Counted from the stretch's first letter, positions 1 to 7,895 are shown. The stretch: DNA of 64,000 nt from Cyclobacterium sp. SYSU L10401 (GCF_010993705.1 NZ_WOFO01000004.1:1-64000), one strand, 5' to 3'. Made by a program: numbers and translations. The notes: generated by a model from the sequence alone, not told the origin.

Positions 1-24
1 GTCGGGAAGGTCGCCGGTTCGAGT
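1..24 (+). repeat. tRNA-like repeat fragment at window edge
   Basis: The first 14 bases are repeated exactly at 198-211, where they form the right half of a 14-bp perfect palindrome. Here they run into a T-arm-like stretch (ggttcgagt) and then leave tRNA similarity. It looks like the 3' part of a degenerate tRNA-derived element whose start lies outside the window. The 3' acceptor strand is not intact, so this is not a functional tRNA. Confidence 0.35.
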
Positions 25-41
25 TATAGAATAAAAATATT

Positions 42-115
42 GGAGTGGTAGTTCAGCTGGTTAGAATGCCTGCCTGTCACGCAGGAGGTCGCGGGTTCGA
101 GTCCCGTCCATTCCG
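42..115 (+). tRNA. tRNA-Asp (GTC)
   Basis: A complete cloverleaf can be folded by eye. The 7-bp acceptor stem GGAGTGG pairs with CCATTCC (one G-T pair), the anticodon stem CCTGC/GCAGG holds a seven-base loop with anticodon GTC at 76-78, and the T-arm GCGGG/CCCGT encloses TTCGAGT. The discriminator base is G115. No CCA is encoded, as is common in Bacteroidota. A hairpin plus T-run follows within 10 bases. Confidence 0.96.
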
Positions 116-119
116 CTCA

Positions 120-147
120 AAAGCCTGGGGTTTCCCGGGCTTTTTTG
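120..147 (+). terminator. Intrinsic terminator of tRNA-Asp
   Basis: A 9-bp stem (AAGCCTGGG with CCCGGGCTT, one G-T pair) and a GTTT loop are followed by a run of T. It lies 6-30 bases after the tRNA and points the same way. Confidence 0.8.
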
Positions 148-189
148 CTTTAACCCCTTCCCTAACTCAATCACAGCTGGGTAGATTGT

Positions 190-211
190 CCCGACGCGTC
201 GGGAAGGTCGC
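190..211 (+). repeat. Palindromic tRNA-like repeat
   Basis: Bases 190-203 are a perfect 14-bp palindrome (cccgacgcgtcggg). The segment from about 175 to 211 also has D-arm-like bases (agctgggtaga) before it and a tRNA-like variable region (aggtcgc) after it. Bases 198-211 are identical to bases 1-14. It resembles a tRNA remnant with a collapsed anticodon arm. Function unknown. Confidence 0.4.
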
Positions 212-265
212 AGCTCATTTTAATCAATTTAATGTCTACGAGCACTCCCTACCAATGCTGAAGAC

Positions 266-859
266 CTATGCTCCCACCGTTCCCGTTTCCACTTCACCAA
301 CTCGCTTGTAATTGACAATAATCACGCCGCTGGGTGTCACTGTACTTTCTGTTAATGTAAATGCAGCTGGGATCGAACCTTTGTCAAATAACTTTTTACC
401 TTTCCCTAGTGTCAAGGGGTGAATTTTGAGCCAGAATTCGTCCACCAGGTCATGTTCAAGCAATAGTTGAATAAGCTCACCGCTGCCGTGTACTTGAATA
501 TCAGATCCTTCAGTAGTTTTAAGCTGTTTGATGTCCTCCACGCTATGGAGGAAAGTCGAGTTTTGCCAAACCGACTTCTGCAGGGTCGTGGATACCACGT
601 ATTTTGTTACGTCATTGATACCCGGCCATTGATCGCTCCGCTCCGGCCAGTAAGACGCAAAAATTTCAAATGTTTTTCTGCCCAGAAGAAGATCTGCGGG
701 ACTCATCTGCTTTTCCATGACCCTGGCGTAGGTTTCATCAAAAAAAGGTGCCATCCAACCGCCATATTTAAAACTGCCTGAGGTATCTTCCTCCGGACCG
801 CCGGGTGCTTGCATGATGCCATCTAATGTAACAAATGATAGCACAATTATTTTTCTCAT
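266..859 (-). CDS. Dihydrofolate reductase family protein (RibD C-terminal-like)
   Basis: A 197-residue soluble protein with the fold signature of the bacterial DHFR/RibD_C family. It opens with a beta strand plus the SFVTLDG motif (residues 8-14), followed by a LLLGRKTFEIFASYW stretch typical of the NADPH-binding core, and has a HGSGELIQLLLEHDLVDEF segment near residues 125-143. Family members are NAD(P)H-dependent reductases, mostly of unknown substrate; this is not the housekeeping FolA. It lies 66 bp downstream of the small HMA-like gene and DoxX on the same strand, so it is probably the last gene of a three-gene operon. A stress or detoxification role is inferred only from the company it keeps. 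Confidence 0.85.
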   Translation of the reverse strand: MRKIIVLSFVTLDGIMQAPGGPEEDTSGSFKYGGWMAPFFDETYARVMEKQMSPADLLLGRKTFEIFASYWPERSDQWPGINDVTKYVVSTTLQKSVWQNSTFLHSVEDIKQLKTTEGSDIQVHGSGELIQLLLEHDLVDEFWLKIHPLTLGKGKKLFDKGSIPAAFTLTESTVTPSGVIIVNYKRVGEVETGTVGA

Positions 860-925
860 AACAACTTAATTAATACCAATATCGCCCACATTTAAATCAG
901 AGTGATTGCCCTACTTCTTGGTCTC

Positions 926-1159
926 TTAATGATTTTCCATTTCATCAGGCAACACTTCTGCCTGGTACCCTGTCCGTTCCAGCACTTCAATAATACATAC
1001 GGCATCGGGTTGCGTTCCGGTACATTCCACCCGGAGGATATTATCACAATCCTCCAGGTCAAAGTTGGCTTTGTAAGCAGGAAAATGCCCGTGAATTATA
1101 TCGACCAACGATTTGGCATTTTTTGGATTGTTTACGTTGGTTTTAAAGACTTCTACCAT
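926..1159 (-). CDS. Small HMA-like hypothetical protein
   Basis: A 77-residue protein with no signal peptide or membrane segment. The pattern of a beta strand, a helix (about residues 12-25), then LEDCDNILRVECTG and IIEVLERTGYQAEVLPDE suggests a ferredoxin-like beta-alpha-beta-beta-alpha-beta fold like heavy-metal-associated domains, but the paired CxxC metal site is absent. It sits 31 bp after the DoxX gene and before the reductase gene, so co-transcription is likely. Function unknown; the fold assignment is an inference from the pattern only. Confidence 0.65.
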   Translation of the reverse strand: MVEVFKTNVNNPKNAKSLVDIIHGHFPAYKANFDLEDCDNILRVECTGTQPDAVCIIEVLERTGYQAEVLPDEMENH

Positions 1160-1190
1160 TTGGTGTTTTTAGGATAAGTTCTCGTGAAGC

Positions 1191-1571
1191 TCATGATTTC
1201 ACCATCGGAAAGTATCTTTTACGGTTTTCAATGATTAGCCAAAGCAAGATCCCAAACAACACAAGCGGCACCGCCAATCCTGAAGGAGCCACCACCAGAT
1301 GATGGACGATAATTCCTACCATAACCGGGAAAATGACAATAGCCCCGAGTGCTCGCGTCTTCCCCGGTATAAAGAGAAGCCCTCCCAGGATCTCTACTAA
1401 CGCCACCAGTGGGTTCACCCACCCTATGCTGTTGAAAGCTTCCATGGTTTTTAGGACCTTTTCAGGCAGGTCATCCGGGATAGGCATGTAATAGAAAAAC
1501 TTGTTGAGCCCTGAATTGATGAATATTAATCCGAAAAGTAGACTAATGATCATTAGAATTTTATTTTTCAT
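1191..1571 (-). CDS. DoxX-like membrane protein
   Basis: A 126-residue protein with four hydrophobic stretches (about residues 5-22, 52-68, 74-92 and 98-112) and the family-typical N-terminal LIFINSGLNKFFY. It also has the internal NPLVALVEILGGLLF segment common to DoxX/DoxD-like proteins. Members are four-helix inner-membrane proteins linked to redox or thiol stress in some bacteria; no specific partner can be named here. It is the first gene of the minus-strand operon that continues with a 77-residue protein and a DHFR-family reductase. Upstream lies a decayed VOC-family gene and then the divergent AraC-type regulator at 2131, a plausible controller. Confidence 0.8.
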   Translation of the reverse strand: MKNKILMIISLLFGLIFINSGLNKFFYYMPIPDDLPEKVLKTMEAFNSIGWVNPLVALVEILGGLLFIPGKTRALGAIVIFPVMVGIIVHHLVVAPSGLAVPLVLFGILLWLIIENRKRYFPMVKS

Positions 1572-1793
1572 ATACCCAGTAGTCGTTACGTTTCAACCTT
1601 TTATTTGGGCGCAAAGGCGCCTCGTCAATAGACGTTGTTTAAGAAATAGTGCTACTTGCTTTAAAACGCACTGGCAAGCCAAATTTTTCCCGTGCCTATC
1701 AACGGACTAGCCTCCAAACCGAGAGTATTTCCACAAATTTTCTGGCTTTTCCGCTTTATTCATTAGATAAGCTGCCTTATGCTTCGGTTTTGT

Positions 1794-1991
1794 TTACGTT
1801 TGTCCTTCATTATAATTTACCATCCACATCACCCCAAATTTATCGATAAAGCAACCGAAGTAGTCACCCCAAAACTGCTTTTCAAGTGCCGTTTCCATTT
1901 CTCCACCCTCGGAAAGAGCATTGAAAAGGAGATCGGCTTCTTTTACCTACTGGTCAAACCAAAGACAGGAAGTGAGTTTTTGTTCGCTCAT
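1794..1991 (-). pseudogene. VOC/PhnB-like protein, internal deletion remnant
   Basis: Reading the minus strand in one frame gives a start at 1991, MSEQKLTSCLWFDQ, an in-frame TAG, and then a segment containing EADLLFNALSEGGE, FWGDYFG and DKFGVMWMVNY, ending in TAA at 1794. The first part is the N-terminus and the second the C-terminus of the PhnB-like vicinal-oxygen-chelate family. The middle (roughly 80-90 residues in intact members) is missing and a stop marks the join. It is a clear relic, not a short functional gene. It lies upstream of the DoxX operon, where an intact VOC gene would be in keeping. Confidence 0.82.
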
Positions 1992-2118
1992 TCTATGTTT
2001 TTTTAATAGATAATAACAAATTATTTTTACATTCCTTCTATACAAAAATAGGCTTTCTACTTTAGAATTATAGCGTGTAAAAACGACAAAGAAAAGGGAT
2101 GAATGCGACAGAATATAG

Positions 2119-2126
2119 TAATTTTG
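2119..2126 (+). promoter_or_regulatory. Candidate -7 element just before the GlxA-type regulator
   Basis: TAATTTTG matches the Bacteroidota -7 consensus TAnnTTTG exactly and ends only four bases before the ATG at 2131. No clear -33 TTTG is visible at the usual spacing and no ribosome-binding site fits in the gap. If real, the transcript would be leaderless or nearly so. Confidence 0.35.
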
Positions 2127-2130
2127 CACC

Positions 2131-3117
2131 ATGAAACATGTTTCAATCTTACTCCTGCATCATGTAAATCTGGCGGGAATGGAGAATGCACGTCAGGGTT
2201 TCCTTGAGGCCAATACTTACCTGAAGCAGCAAGGTCAATCACCCATGTTTGACGTGGAGATTGTGGGCCAGGACTGTAAAGTCAGGTTAAATCGTGGTCT
2301 TTACACCATTGAAGCCGACCGGTTAGTGAATGAAGTCCAGGAGACAGATATGATTCTCATCCCACCAGTTCAAAAGCTTTTAACTGCGGAAGCTATAAAA
2401 AAGAACCAGGGATTTTGCCCGTGGATCAGGGATAAGCGCGACAAGGGTGCACAGGTGGCCAGTTTATGCCTTGGGGCCTTTATACTGGGATCCACCGGCT
2501 TACTAAATGGCAAGAGTTGTGTAACTCATTGGCGGGCCGCTGCTGATTTTCAAAAGCTGTTCCCCGAAATCAATGTGGTTCCGGACAAAATACTCACGGA
2601 TGAAGATGGTATTTATACCGGTGGTGGTGCCTTTTCATCAGCCAACCTGATTTTATATTTAATTGAAAAACATGTAGGAAAAGAGGCCGCAATCTATTGC
2701 TCCAAAATCTTCCAGATTGATATGGGTAGGAACACTCAGTCACCTTTCATCATTTTTACGGGCCAGAAAGATCATGGAGATGAGCAAATAAAACAAGTTC
2801 AGGATTTCATCGAGTCTCACTACCAGGATAAAATGACGGTAGAAGGATTGTGCGAACGATTCAACCTGGTCCGCAGGACGATGGAACGAAGATTTAAGAA
2901 GGCTACAACCAACACCGTGGTCGAATACATTCAACGGGTAAAGGTTGAAGGAGCAAAGCGTGCGTTAGAAAACGGCCACAAAACAGTCTATGAGATCATG
3001 TTTGATGTAGGGTATACGGATACCAAAGCTTTTCGGAATGTATTTAGAAAATATTCCGGTATGTCACCTGCCGATTACCGCACGAAGCATGTTCGGGTTG
3101 GAACGGCACCATTGTAG
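2131..3117 (+). CDS. GlxA family transcriptional regulator (DJ-1/PfpI + AraC HTH)
   Basis: A 328-residue cytoplasmic regulator in two parts. Residues 1-190 form a DJ-1/PfpI-like glutamine-amidotransferase fold, with a nucleophile-elbow cysteine at 113 in SLCLGAFIL. Residues 225-320 form an AraC-type double helix-turn-helix domain, with the family-typical ending VGYTDTKAFRNVFRKYSGMSPADYR. GlxA-type proteins usually act as DNA-binding activators; the amidase-like domain is thought to sense a ligand rather than catalyse. It is divergent from the DoxX/HMA-like/DHFR-like operon and the VOC relic, so it may control them. The start is fixed by the ATG immediately after a -7-like box; there is no upstream in-frame alternative with a ribosome-binding site. 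Confidence 0.9.
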   Translation: MKHVSILLLHHVNLAGMENARQGFLEANTYLKQQGQSPMFDVEIVGQDCKVRLNRGLYTIEADRLVNEVQETDMILIPPVQKLLTAEAIKKNQGFCPWIRDKRDKGAQVASLCLGAFILGSTGLLNGKSCVTHWRAAADFQKLFPEINVVPDKILTDEDGIYTGGGAFSSANLILYLIEKHVGKEAAIYCSKIFQIDMGRNTQSPFIIFTGQKDHGDEQIKQVQDFIESHYQDKMTVEGLCERFNLVRRTMERRFKKATTNTVVEYIQRVKVEGAKRALENGHKTVYEIMFDVGYTDTKAFRNVFRKYSGMSPADYRTKHVRVGTAPL

Positions 3118-3461
3118 ATTTGGTTCATCATCCGGAATTTGTGATTCGTTAAGCAAAGGCTGCGAGCCTTCCCTGGTAACTTTGATTATTTTATTGTTAA
3201 CGTGGATAACGGTAACTTCATGGTAACCTCAGTTGAAGACCTAGCAGAGCCATTGAAGAATCAACGTTTCAAAAAACTTATAAAGGTGGGGCACTATCAC
3301 CGGAATATCCAATGGAGTGCCATTTTTGCCTTCTACCTTGTACACCTTACAGAATTCCATCTCCTTGGTGATCCAGGAAACCATCATACCTTACTTTCCG
3401 GAACTTTTTCCAGCATTGCAACAAAACAAGCCTTCTAAACAACAGGGTGAAATTTCTCGAC
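3118..3461. other. Intergenic region, no gene recognised
   Basis: This is the convergent gap between the regulator and the DUF4221 gene. A small perfect stem (aaggct/agcctt, 3156-3170) follows the regulator but lacks a T-run, so it is only a weak terminator candidate. Short open frames on both strands have no recognisable similarity. Confidence 0.5.
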
Positions 3462-4664
3462 TTACAGATCAAAGAGCAAAAATCCAAGGTCATCTGAGAA
3501 GTTCTGACATACCCAAAGCTTCCCGTCTTTGGCAAAGTATTTGTACCCCGCACCAGGTACCTCTTCAAGTTCCACCTCCGATACGAGATTAAATTCGGGA
3601 TCCAGCACCGACAAAAACACCCTGGTCTTCGTAGTTGCCGCAGTTTCATCAGATCCGGATTCATCTCCGAATATCCGCTGTGCGGACAATCGGAAATAGC
3701 GCCGGTTTACTTTGTCCCATACCGGGGCTTCAAAACTGACTTGTTCCATAAGCATGCGACTTTCGTGTCGGACTTGTTCCCGAGTGCCAGATAAAAGCTC
3801 CGGTTCTTTTGCTCTGGCAGGCGTCAATTTTGGTTCGTAATCAACTACTTTTACAAGCTCACCCTCTGGATTAAAGAGGAATATTTCATTGGAATATAGG
3901 TGGCTTAGATAAATATAATGCTCCTCAGCATGGAGAAATACCCATGGGGGACGATAGTTGTTGCCAGCTTTCAAGAAATAATTTGAAAAAGAAAGTTTGG
4001 TATCTACATCGATATTTTTTACCAATTTCTTTTCAACTGAAAGAACGCCCAAAAAAGCTGTCGTATTTGAGAAGTCCAGATTGGTTCCCATCACCCGCCA
4101 ATCTTTGGTGTCTACTACTACTTCCGATCTCGGCGGTACAGCACCAAATGGATCTCCTATCGAATCCTTTGCAGTTAGCCAATTGATCTTTTGAATTACA
4201 TGCCCGCTTGTATCAATCACCGAGGAGAATGGCACTGATTTTAGAAACAATAGGTTATCCTTCAAACACTGCAAACCAAAGACATACTGTCCTACCCCAT
4301 TGGGTCCCTCTGCTTCTAATGGAAAGGTTTTGACGAAGTCTTTTGTATCGAGGTTGATTTCGTCAATGGAATGATCATGGTGATTATACAGGAAAAAGGA
4401 TCTTTCATCATCATCCAGGTCTGAAACCTTCATGTACCCCGACACATCCAATAATCGCTCTTTTGAGGCAATGAAAACTGTATCTACCGTGTATGCTGTT
4501 ATCTGCCTACCTTGTTCGGAACCCTCCTCCCGACAAGAAAAGGATGTGTAGAGTAGTATTGAAAACAGTAAATATTTCCAACATTGGAATTCCGGTATTC
4601 TGGTCAACTGACTTTTATATGGTATTTTAATAAGCTCCAAACTAAATGGTTTCAACTTTCGCAT
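3462..4664 (-). CDS. DUF4221 family lipoprotein
   Basis: A 400-residue protein resembling DUF4221, a Bacteroidota family of predicted beta-propeller lipoproteins. A hydrophobic stretch around residues 29-43 ends in a lipobox-like SFSC (Cys44) after an unusually long, charged N-terminus. The ATG at 4664 has a good GGAG ribosome-binding site five bases upstream and no later Met precedes the hydrophobic core, so this start is kept. The body has repeated strands such as YIYLSHLYSNEIFLFNPEGE and ends DLGFLLFDL, in keeping with propeller blades. The gene appears monocistronic. Its function is unknown; family members often lie near nutrient-uptake or signalling genes. Confidence 0.72.
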   Translation of the reverse strand: MRKLKPFSLELIKIPYKSQLTRIPEFQCWKYLLFSILLYTSFSCREEGSEQGRQITAYTVDTVFIASKERLLDVSGYMKVSDLDDDERSFFLYNHHDHSIDEINLDTKDFVKTFPLEAEGPNGVGQYVFGLQCLKDNLLFLKSVPFSSVIDTSGHVIQKINWLTAKDSIGDPFGAVPPRSEVVVDTKDWRVMGTNLDFSNTTAFLGVLSVEKKLVKNIDVDTKLSFSNYFLKAGNNYRPPWVFLHAEEHYIYLSHLYSNEIFLFNPEGELVKVVDYEPKLTPARAKEPELLSGTREQVRHESRMLMEQVSFEAPVWDKVNRRYFRLSAQRIFGDESGSDETAATTKTRVFLSVLDPEFNLVSEVELEEVPGAGYKYFAKDGKLWVCQNFSDDLGFLLFDL

Positions 4665-5037
4665 TTCTCCGGTGTTTAAGTGATTTCTATTTCAATTGCT
4701 CTTCGATTTAAAGTTATGCAACTTGAAAGCCCTTCATTTCTTTTTGTATCCTCGGACAGATCAACATATTAGCGTTCATACATTTTCATCTAAAATATAC
4801 GGAATTTTTATAAAACTACACCTGTAGTAGTATTAAAAAATAAGTTGAACCCCTTTTATACCTCAGAAACCAGCCCCTGTTCGACTCCGAAGCCTGAAGG
4901 GCTTCAACAACAATAACCCCGGGCGAAACCCGGGGTATACGAGCCAATCTATCCTTCCAGCAACCCCGGAGTGGGTTGAACATTTCGAAAAAGAATTATA
5001 TTTCGTAACTTTCTTTAAACGCTAACTCCTTAACCTA
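4665..5037. other. Intergenic region holding repeat A1
   Basis: This is the divergent gap between the DUF4221 gene and the transposase. The first 200 bases are AT-rich and presumably hold the DUF4221 promoter. From 4880 it contains the first REP-like repeat of the transposase element. No gene is seen. Confidence 0.5.
4880..4981 (+). repeat. REP-like repeat A1 (left end of RAYT element)
   Basis: A repeat of about 102 bp found again at 5701-5803 with few changes. It contains gcctgaagggct, caacaacaataacc, a hairpin (ccccggg cgaa acccgggg-like, 4917-4936) and a terminal hairpin built from caaccc and gggttg. Its reverse complement has the same architecture as the B repeats at 5493 and 5918, so A and B act as inverted ends. 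Confidence 0.85.
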
Positions 5038-5487
5038 ATGCGCAGTTACAAACAAATACTCTACCATTCAGTATTAGGAACTAAAAACAGAAACGCAACA
5101 ATCCCCAATACGCACTGCGAAGAACTATACCGCTACATTGGGGGTATAGTTAAAAATAAAGGCTGTACGCTTTACCAGATAAACGGGATCGAAGATCATA
5201 TTCATCTCTTAACTGATCTACACCCCACCCTGTCACTATCCGATTTCATTAAAGACATAAAAGTTGCAAGCAGCTTATGGATGAAGGAACACACGAGTTT
5301 TTCCCAGTGGAATGCGTGGGGAAAGGGATACGGTGCATTTACTTGTACCTACAGAGAAAAAGACCGTATTACTTCCTATATCAAAAGGCAGAAAGAACAT
5401 CACAAAAAGGAATCCTTTTTGGAGGAATACAAACGATTGCTGAAAGAAAATGGTATTGAATTCGACGAGCGTTATCTTTTCCTATAA
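5038..5487 (+). CDS. IS200/IS605-like (RAYT) Y1 transposase
   Basis: A 149-residue HUH single-strand endonuclease/transposase. The HUH motif is His54-Ile-His56 in the context EDHIHLL. The single catalytic tyrosine is most likely Tyr114 in ITSYIKRQKEHHKK, a helix with the basic pattern usual in this family. The length is normal for TnpA, and no TnpB or accessory gene is present. Flanking repeats A1 and B1 form hairpins like those recognised by REP-associated enzymes. The ATG at 5038 is the first in frame and leaves both motifs intact, so the protein is probably active. The function is cutting and rejoining hairpin-bearing single-stranded DNA. Confidence 0.9.
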   Translation: MRSYKQILYHSVLGTKNRNATIPNTHCEELYRYIGGIVKNKGCTLYQINGIEDHIHLLTDLHPTLSLSDFIKDIKVASSLWMKEHTSFSQWNAWGKGYGAFTCTYREKDRITSYIKRQKEHHKKESFLEEYKRLLKENGIEFDERYLFL

Positions 5488-5492
5488 TTAAT

Positions 5493-5584
5493 GTTCAACC
5501 CCTTTCGGGGTTGGAGGTACTTTTTTGTTAGCTTTTTTCCGTGGGCTGCACCCACGGTTATTGTTGTTCAGGCCCTTCAGGCCT
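5493..5584 (-). repeat. REP-like repeat B1 (right end of RAYT element)
   Basis: It begins with the hairpin caacccc tttc ggggttg, contains a second hairpin (ccgtggg ctgca cccacgg) and ends ttattgttgttcaggcccttcaggc. Its reverse complement aligns with repeat A. Both hairpin stems are preserved despite different bases (ccgtggg/cccacgg here, ccccggg/cccgggg in A), which points to selection on structure. Confidence 0.85.
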
Positions 5585-5700
5585 GCCTTTACTGAGAAAA
5601 GCTTCAACAGTCTTATTTGGCATCTACTAAAATTACTGTTCATTTGGTCCAATCATATTTTAATGTAGTACCAAATTACCTCCCCAGAAACATGCTCCTA

Positions 5701-6003
5701 TTCGACTCCGAAGCCTGAAGGGCTTCAACAACAATAACCCCGGGCGAAACCCGGGGTATACGGGCCTGATTCATCCTGCATACAACCCCGGAGTGGGTTG
5801 AACAAGGTACTGCAAACCAACTGTCCTATCCAGAGATAAGCTCTCCTATGCCATCAGCTTCGAAATGGTGGTGTACCAGCAAGAATATTTGATCTTAAAA
5901 AGGCATCTACATCAGATTCAACCCCTTTCGGGGTTGGAGGCACTTTTTTGTTAGCTTTCCGTGGGCTGCACTCACGGTTATTGTTGTTCAGGCCATTCAG
6001 GCC
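5701..6003 (+). mobile_element. Transposase-less REP pair (MITE/REPIN-like)
   Basis: Repeat A2 (5701-5803) and inverted repeat B2 (5918-6003) enclose a non-coding core of about 114 bp. The ends match those around the neighbouring Y1 transposase, so this is a non-autonomous copy that the RAYT enzyme could act on. It lies between that transposase and the 3' end of a sulfatase gene. Confidence 0.75.
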
Positions 6004-6086
6004 AGGATTTTCCGATAAACCCTCGAAAATAGAGAAGGTTATTGAAAGAATAGTTGCCAAAATTGTTAAATCTGGGCTTTTGGATA

Positions 6087-7853
6087 TCATGGACCAGTAA
6101 TTTTTTCCAGCTCCACCCACAACGGAAAAATACTCCGGCCTTCCGTCACATAGTGGGGAATCAGGTCTACTTCCATTTCCGGCAAATAAACATCCTCCAT
6201 ATTGATTTCGTCTGTGGGAAGGTCTTCATATTGCTCCTGCAGGATGACAGAATTCGTTTCCAGTACCATTCTACCCTGGGTCTCCAGGGGTTTGATAAAT
6301 TTGAAGCGGATATTGTACCTGCCTTCCAGGGTTTTGACCTTCCACATCCCGAATACCTCTTCCTGGGTCCAGATGCCCCGTTCCCCTCCGGCATCGTTAC
6401 GGTTGAGAAATACCGGATTCTCATGTTCACTGCCAATAATCATTCGCTGGGCCTGGTTGAGTTGAGGAGATTGGGTCAGTTCAGCCATCATTTCATCCAT
6501 CTCTGCTTTCAGGGACCTCGCCAGGGGGATATTTTCGTGAACCATGTTATGCTGTTCGTAAGGATCTTCCTTCACATTGAAAAGATCAAAGGCCTCCACC
6601 GGCGCATCATGATCGGTGTGCCCGACCAATTTAAAATCCCCTTTATGCAAAGCCACATTATTATACAATTCAGGATACCGCCTGGTCCAGTAAAAAAACA
6701 GGGACCGATTTTCAAATTCATCCGCTGCTTCTCCCCTAAGCAAGGCATGAAAACTCTTCCCGTCTATTTTCCGGTTCTCGGGAAGGGGGGCAGCACATAT
6801 TTCTGCCAGCGTAGGCAATACATCGATATGGGCAAGGGTAGTGGAAACATCCTTGTTTCCCGGCAATCGATCCGGAAGGCGAAGAAAAAAAGGCACCCTG
6901 ACTCCACCCCTAAACACGCTTCCTTTTCTGCCCCGCATGCCGGCCAGGTACCTGGGCTGCTGGGGCCCGTTATCGGTCATAAAAACCACCAGCGTATTGT
7001 CGGCTATATCCAGTTCCTCCAACTTTTCCAGCAATTTCCCTACATTATCGTCAATATTGGAAACCATGGCATACACCTTCCGCGCATCTTCCTTGTCCTT
7101 TTCGCTCATTTCAGGAAACGGCCTTTCATCTGCCTCAAATCCGGAAGCCGGGTCAATGTCCTTGTACATATTGTAGTATTCCTCTGGTACCTGCAGCGGG
7201 GTATGCGGGGCATTGAAAGAAAGGTAGAGGAAGAAAGGGTTGTCCCGGTTATTTTCCAAAAAAGAGATGGCTTCACTGGTGTAAATATCTGAGCAATACC
7301 CTTCGTAGGCTTTTTGTTGGCCATTGTACCAGAGTACTGGATCAAAATAGCTGCTGTCCCCTTTGAAATAAGTGGTGAAATCACCCGGCTGCCCCATGCC
7401 ACCGGAAAGGTGGATCAGGGACTCATCAAAGCCCTGGTCTGCGGGCCTGAACGGGTAATTGTCCCCTAAATGCCACTTCCCAAAAATACCCGTACTATAG
7501 CCGACTTCTTTCAACATCTCAGCAATGGTCACTTCGGCTGTCGCCATGATGGCTCCTCCATTATAGGTATCCCGCATTCCGGTACGCAGGGAAAACCTAC
7601 CTGTCATCAGGCTGGATCGGGTTGGGGCACAGACAGGGGACACATAAAATTGATTCAACCGTATGCTCTCCCTGGCAAATTGATCCAGGTGAGGTGTTTG
7701 CAGGTGAGGGTTGCCATGAATACCCAGATCGCCGTAACCCTGATCGTCTGTTATGATGAGGATCACATTGGGCCGATCCTCCTGAAAGGCATTGCTACAG
7801 CGGGGGGAGAATAACAGCATCGAGCCTAAAGTAACATAGCAAAGAAGTTTCAT
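6087..7853 (-). CDS. Sulfatase with C-terminal extension
   Basis: A 588-residue S1-type sulfatase that hydrolyses sulfate esters, presumably in the periplasm, given an N-terminal hydrophobic signal. The metal-binding DDQG is at 36-39, the formylglycine motif CAPTR at 75-79 (Cys75 is converted to formylglycine), GKWHLG at 125-130, and the second metal-site motif TDNGPQQ lies near 295. The protein is about 100 residues longer than most neighbours. After about residue 475 it carries an extra, probably beta-rich domain (IWTQEEVFGMWKV onward) that could bind carbohydrate. It is 42 bp downstream of a second sulfatase on the same strand. The exact substrate cannot be read from the sequence. Confidence 0.92.
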   Translation of the reverse strand: MKLLCYVTLGSMLLFSPRCSNAFQEDRPNVILIITDDQGYGDLGIHGNPHLQTPHLDQFARESIRLNQFYVSPVCAPTRSSLMTGRFSLRTGMRDTYNGGAIMATAEVTIAEMLKEVGYSTGIFGKWHLGDNYPFRPADQGFDESLIHLSGGMGQPGDFTTYFKGDSSYFDPVLWYNGQQKAYEGYCSDIYTSEAISFLENNRDNPFFLYLSFNAPHTPLQVPEEYYNMYKDIDPASGFEADERPFPEMSEKDKEDARKVYAMVSNIDDNVGKLLEKLEELDIADNTLVVFMTDNGPQQPRYLAGMRGRKGSVFRGGVRVPFFLRLPDRLPGNKDVSTTLAHIDVLPTLAEICAAPLPENRKIDGKSFHALLRGEAADEFENRSLFFYWTRRYPELYNNVALHKGDFKLVGHTDHDAPVEAFDLFNVKEDPYEQHNMVHENIPLARSLKAEMDEMMAELTQSPQLNQAQRMIIGSEHENPVFLNRNDAGGERGIWTQEEVFGMWKVKTLEGRYNIRFKFIKPLETQGRMVLETNSVILQEQYEDLPTDEINMEDVYLPEMEVDLIPHYVTEGRSIFPLWVELEKITGP

Positions 7854-7895
7854 CGTTTCAATTTTTTGGTAAGAAGGAATTCTATAGACAAAAAC

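Larger units (their letters stand above)
4880..5584 (+). mobile_element. RAYT-type transposase unit flanked by inverted REP-like repeats
   Basis: Repeat A1, a Y1 transposase gene and repeat B1 make a unit of about 705 bp. The flanks are inverted with respect to each other and fold into hairpins, as in REP-associated tyrosine transposase loci. Whether the unit can still move is not shown by the sequence; RAYT genes are often domesticated single-copy genes that mobilise REPINs in trans. Confidence 0.7.
5488..6086. other. 600-bp repeat-filled intergenic region
   Basis: No gene is present. The stretch holds repeat B1 (5493-5584), an AT-rich spacer, repeat A2 (5701-5803), a spacer of about 114 bases and repeat B2 (5918-6003), which ends just before the 3' end of the first sulfatase gene. 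Confidence 0.8.

Noticed and set aside
3202-3438. Small plus-strand frame in the gap after the regulator
   Set aside because: No ribosome-binding site, no similarity, and the start is in AT-rich non-coding sequence.
42-6003. tRNA-Asp as an attachment site of an integrated island
   Set aside because: No copy of the tRNA 3' end and no integrase are found in the window; only short tRNA-like repeats are seen.
6054-7292. A 412-codon plus-strand frame antisense to the first sulfatase
   Set aside because: It lies wholly opposite a sulfatase with all motifs intact, has no recognisable domains and biased composition, and is a shadow of the real gene.
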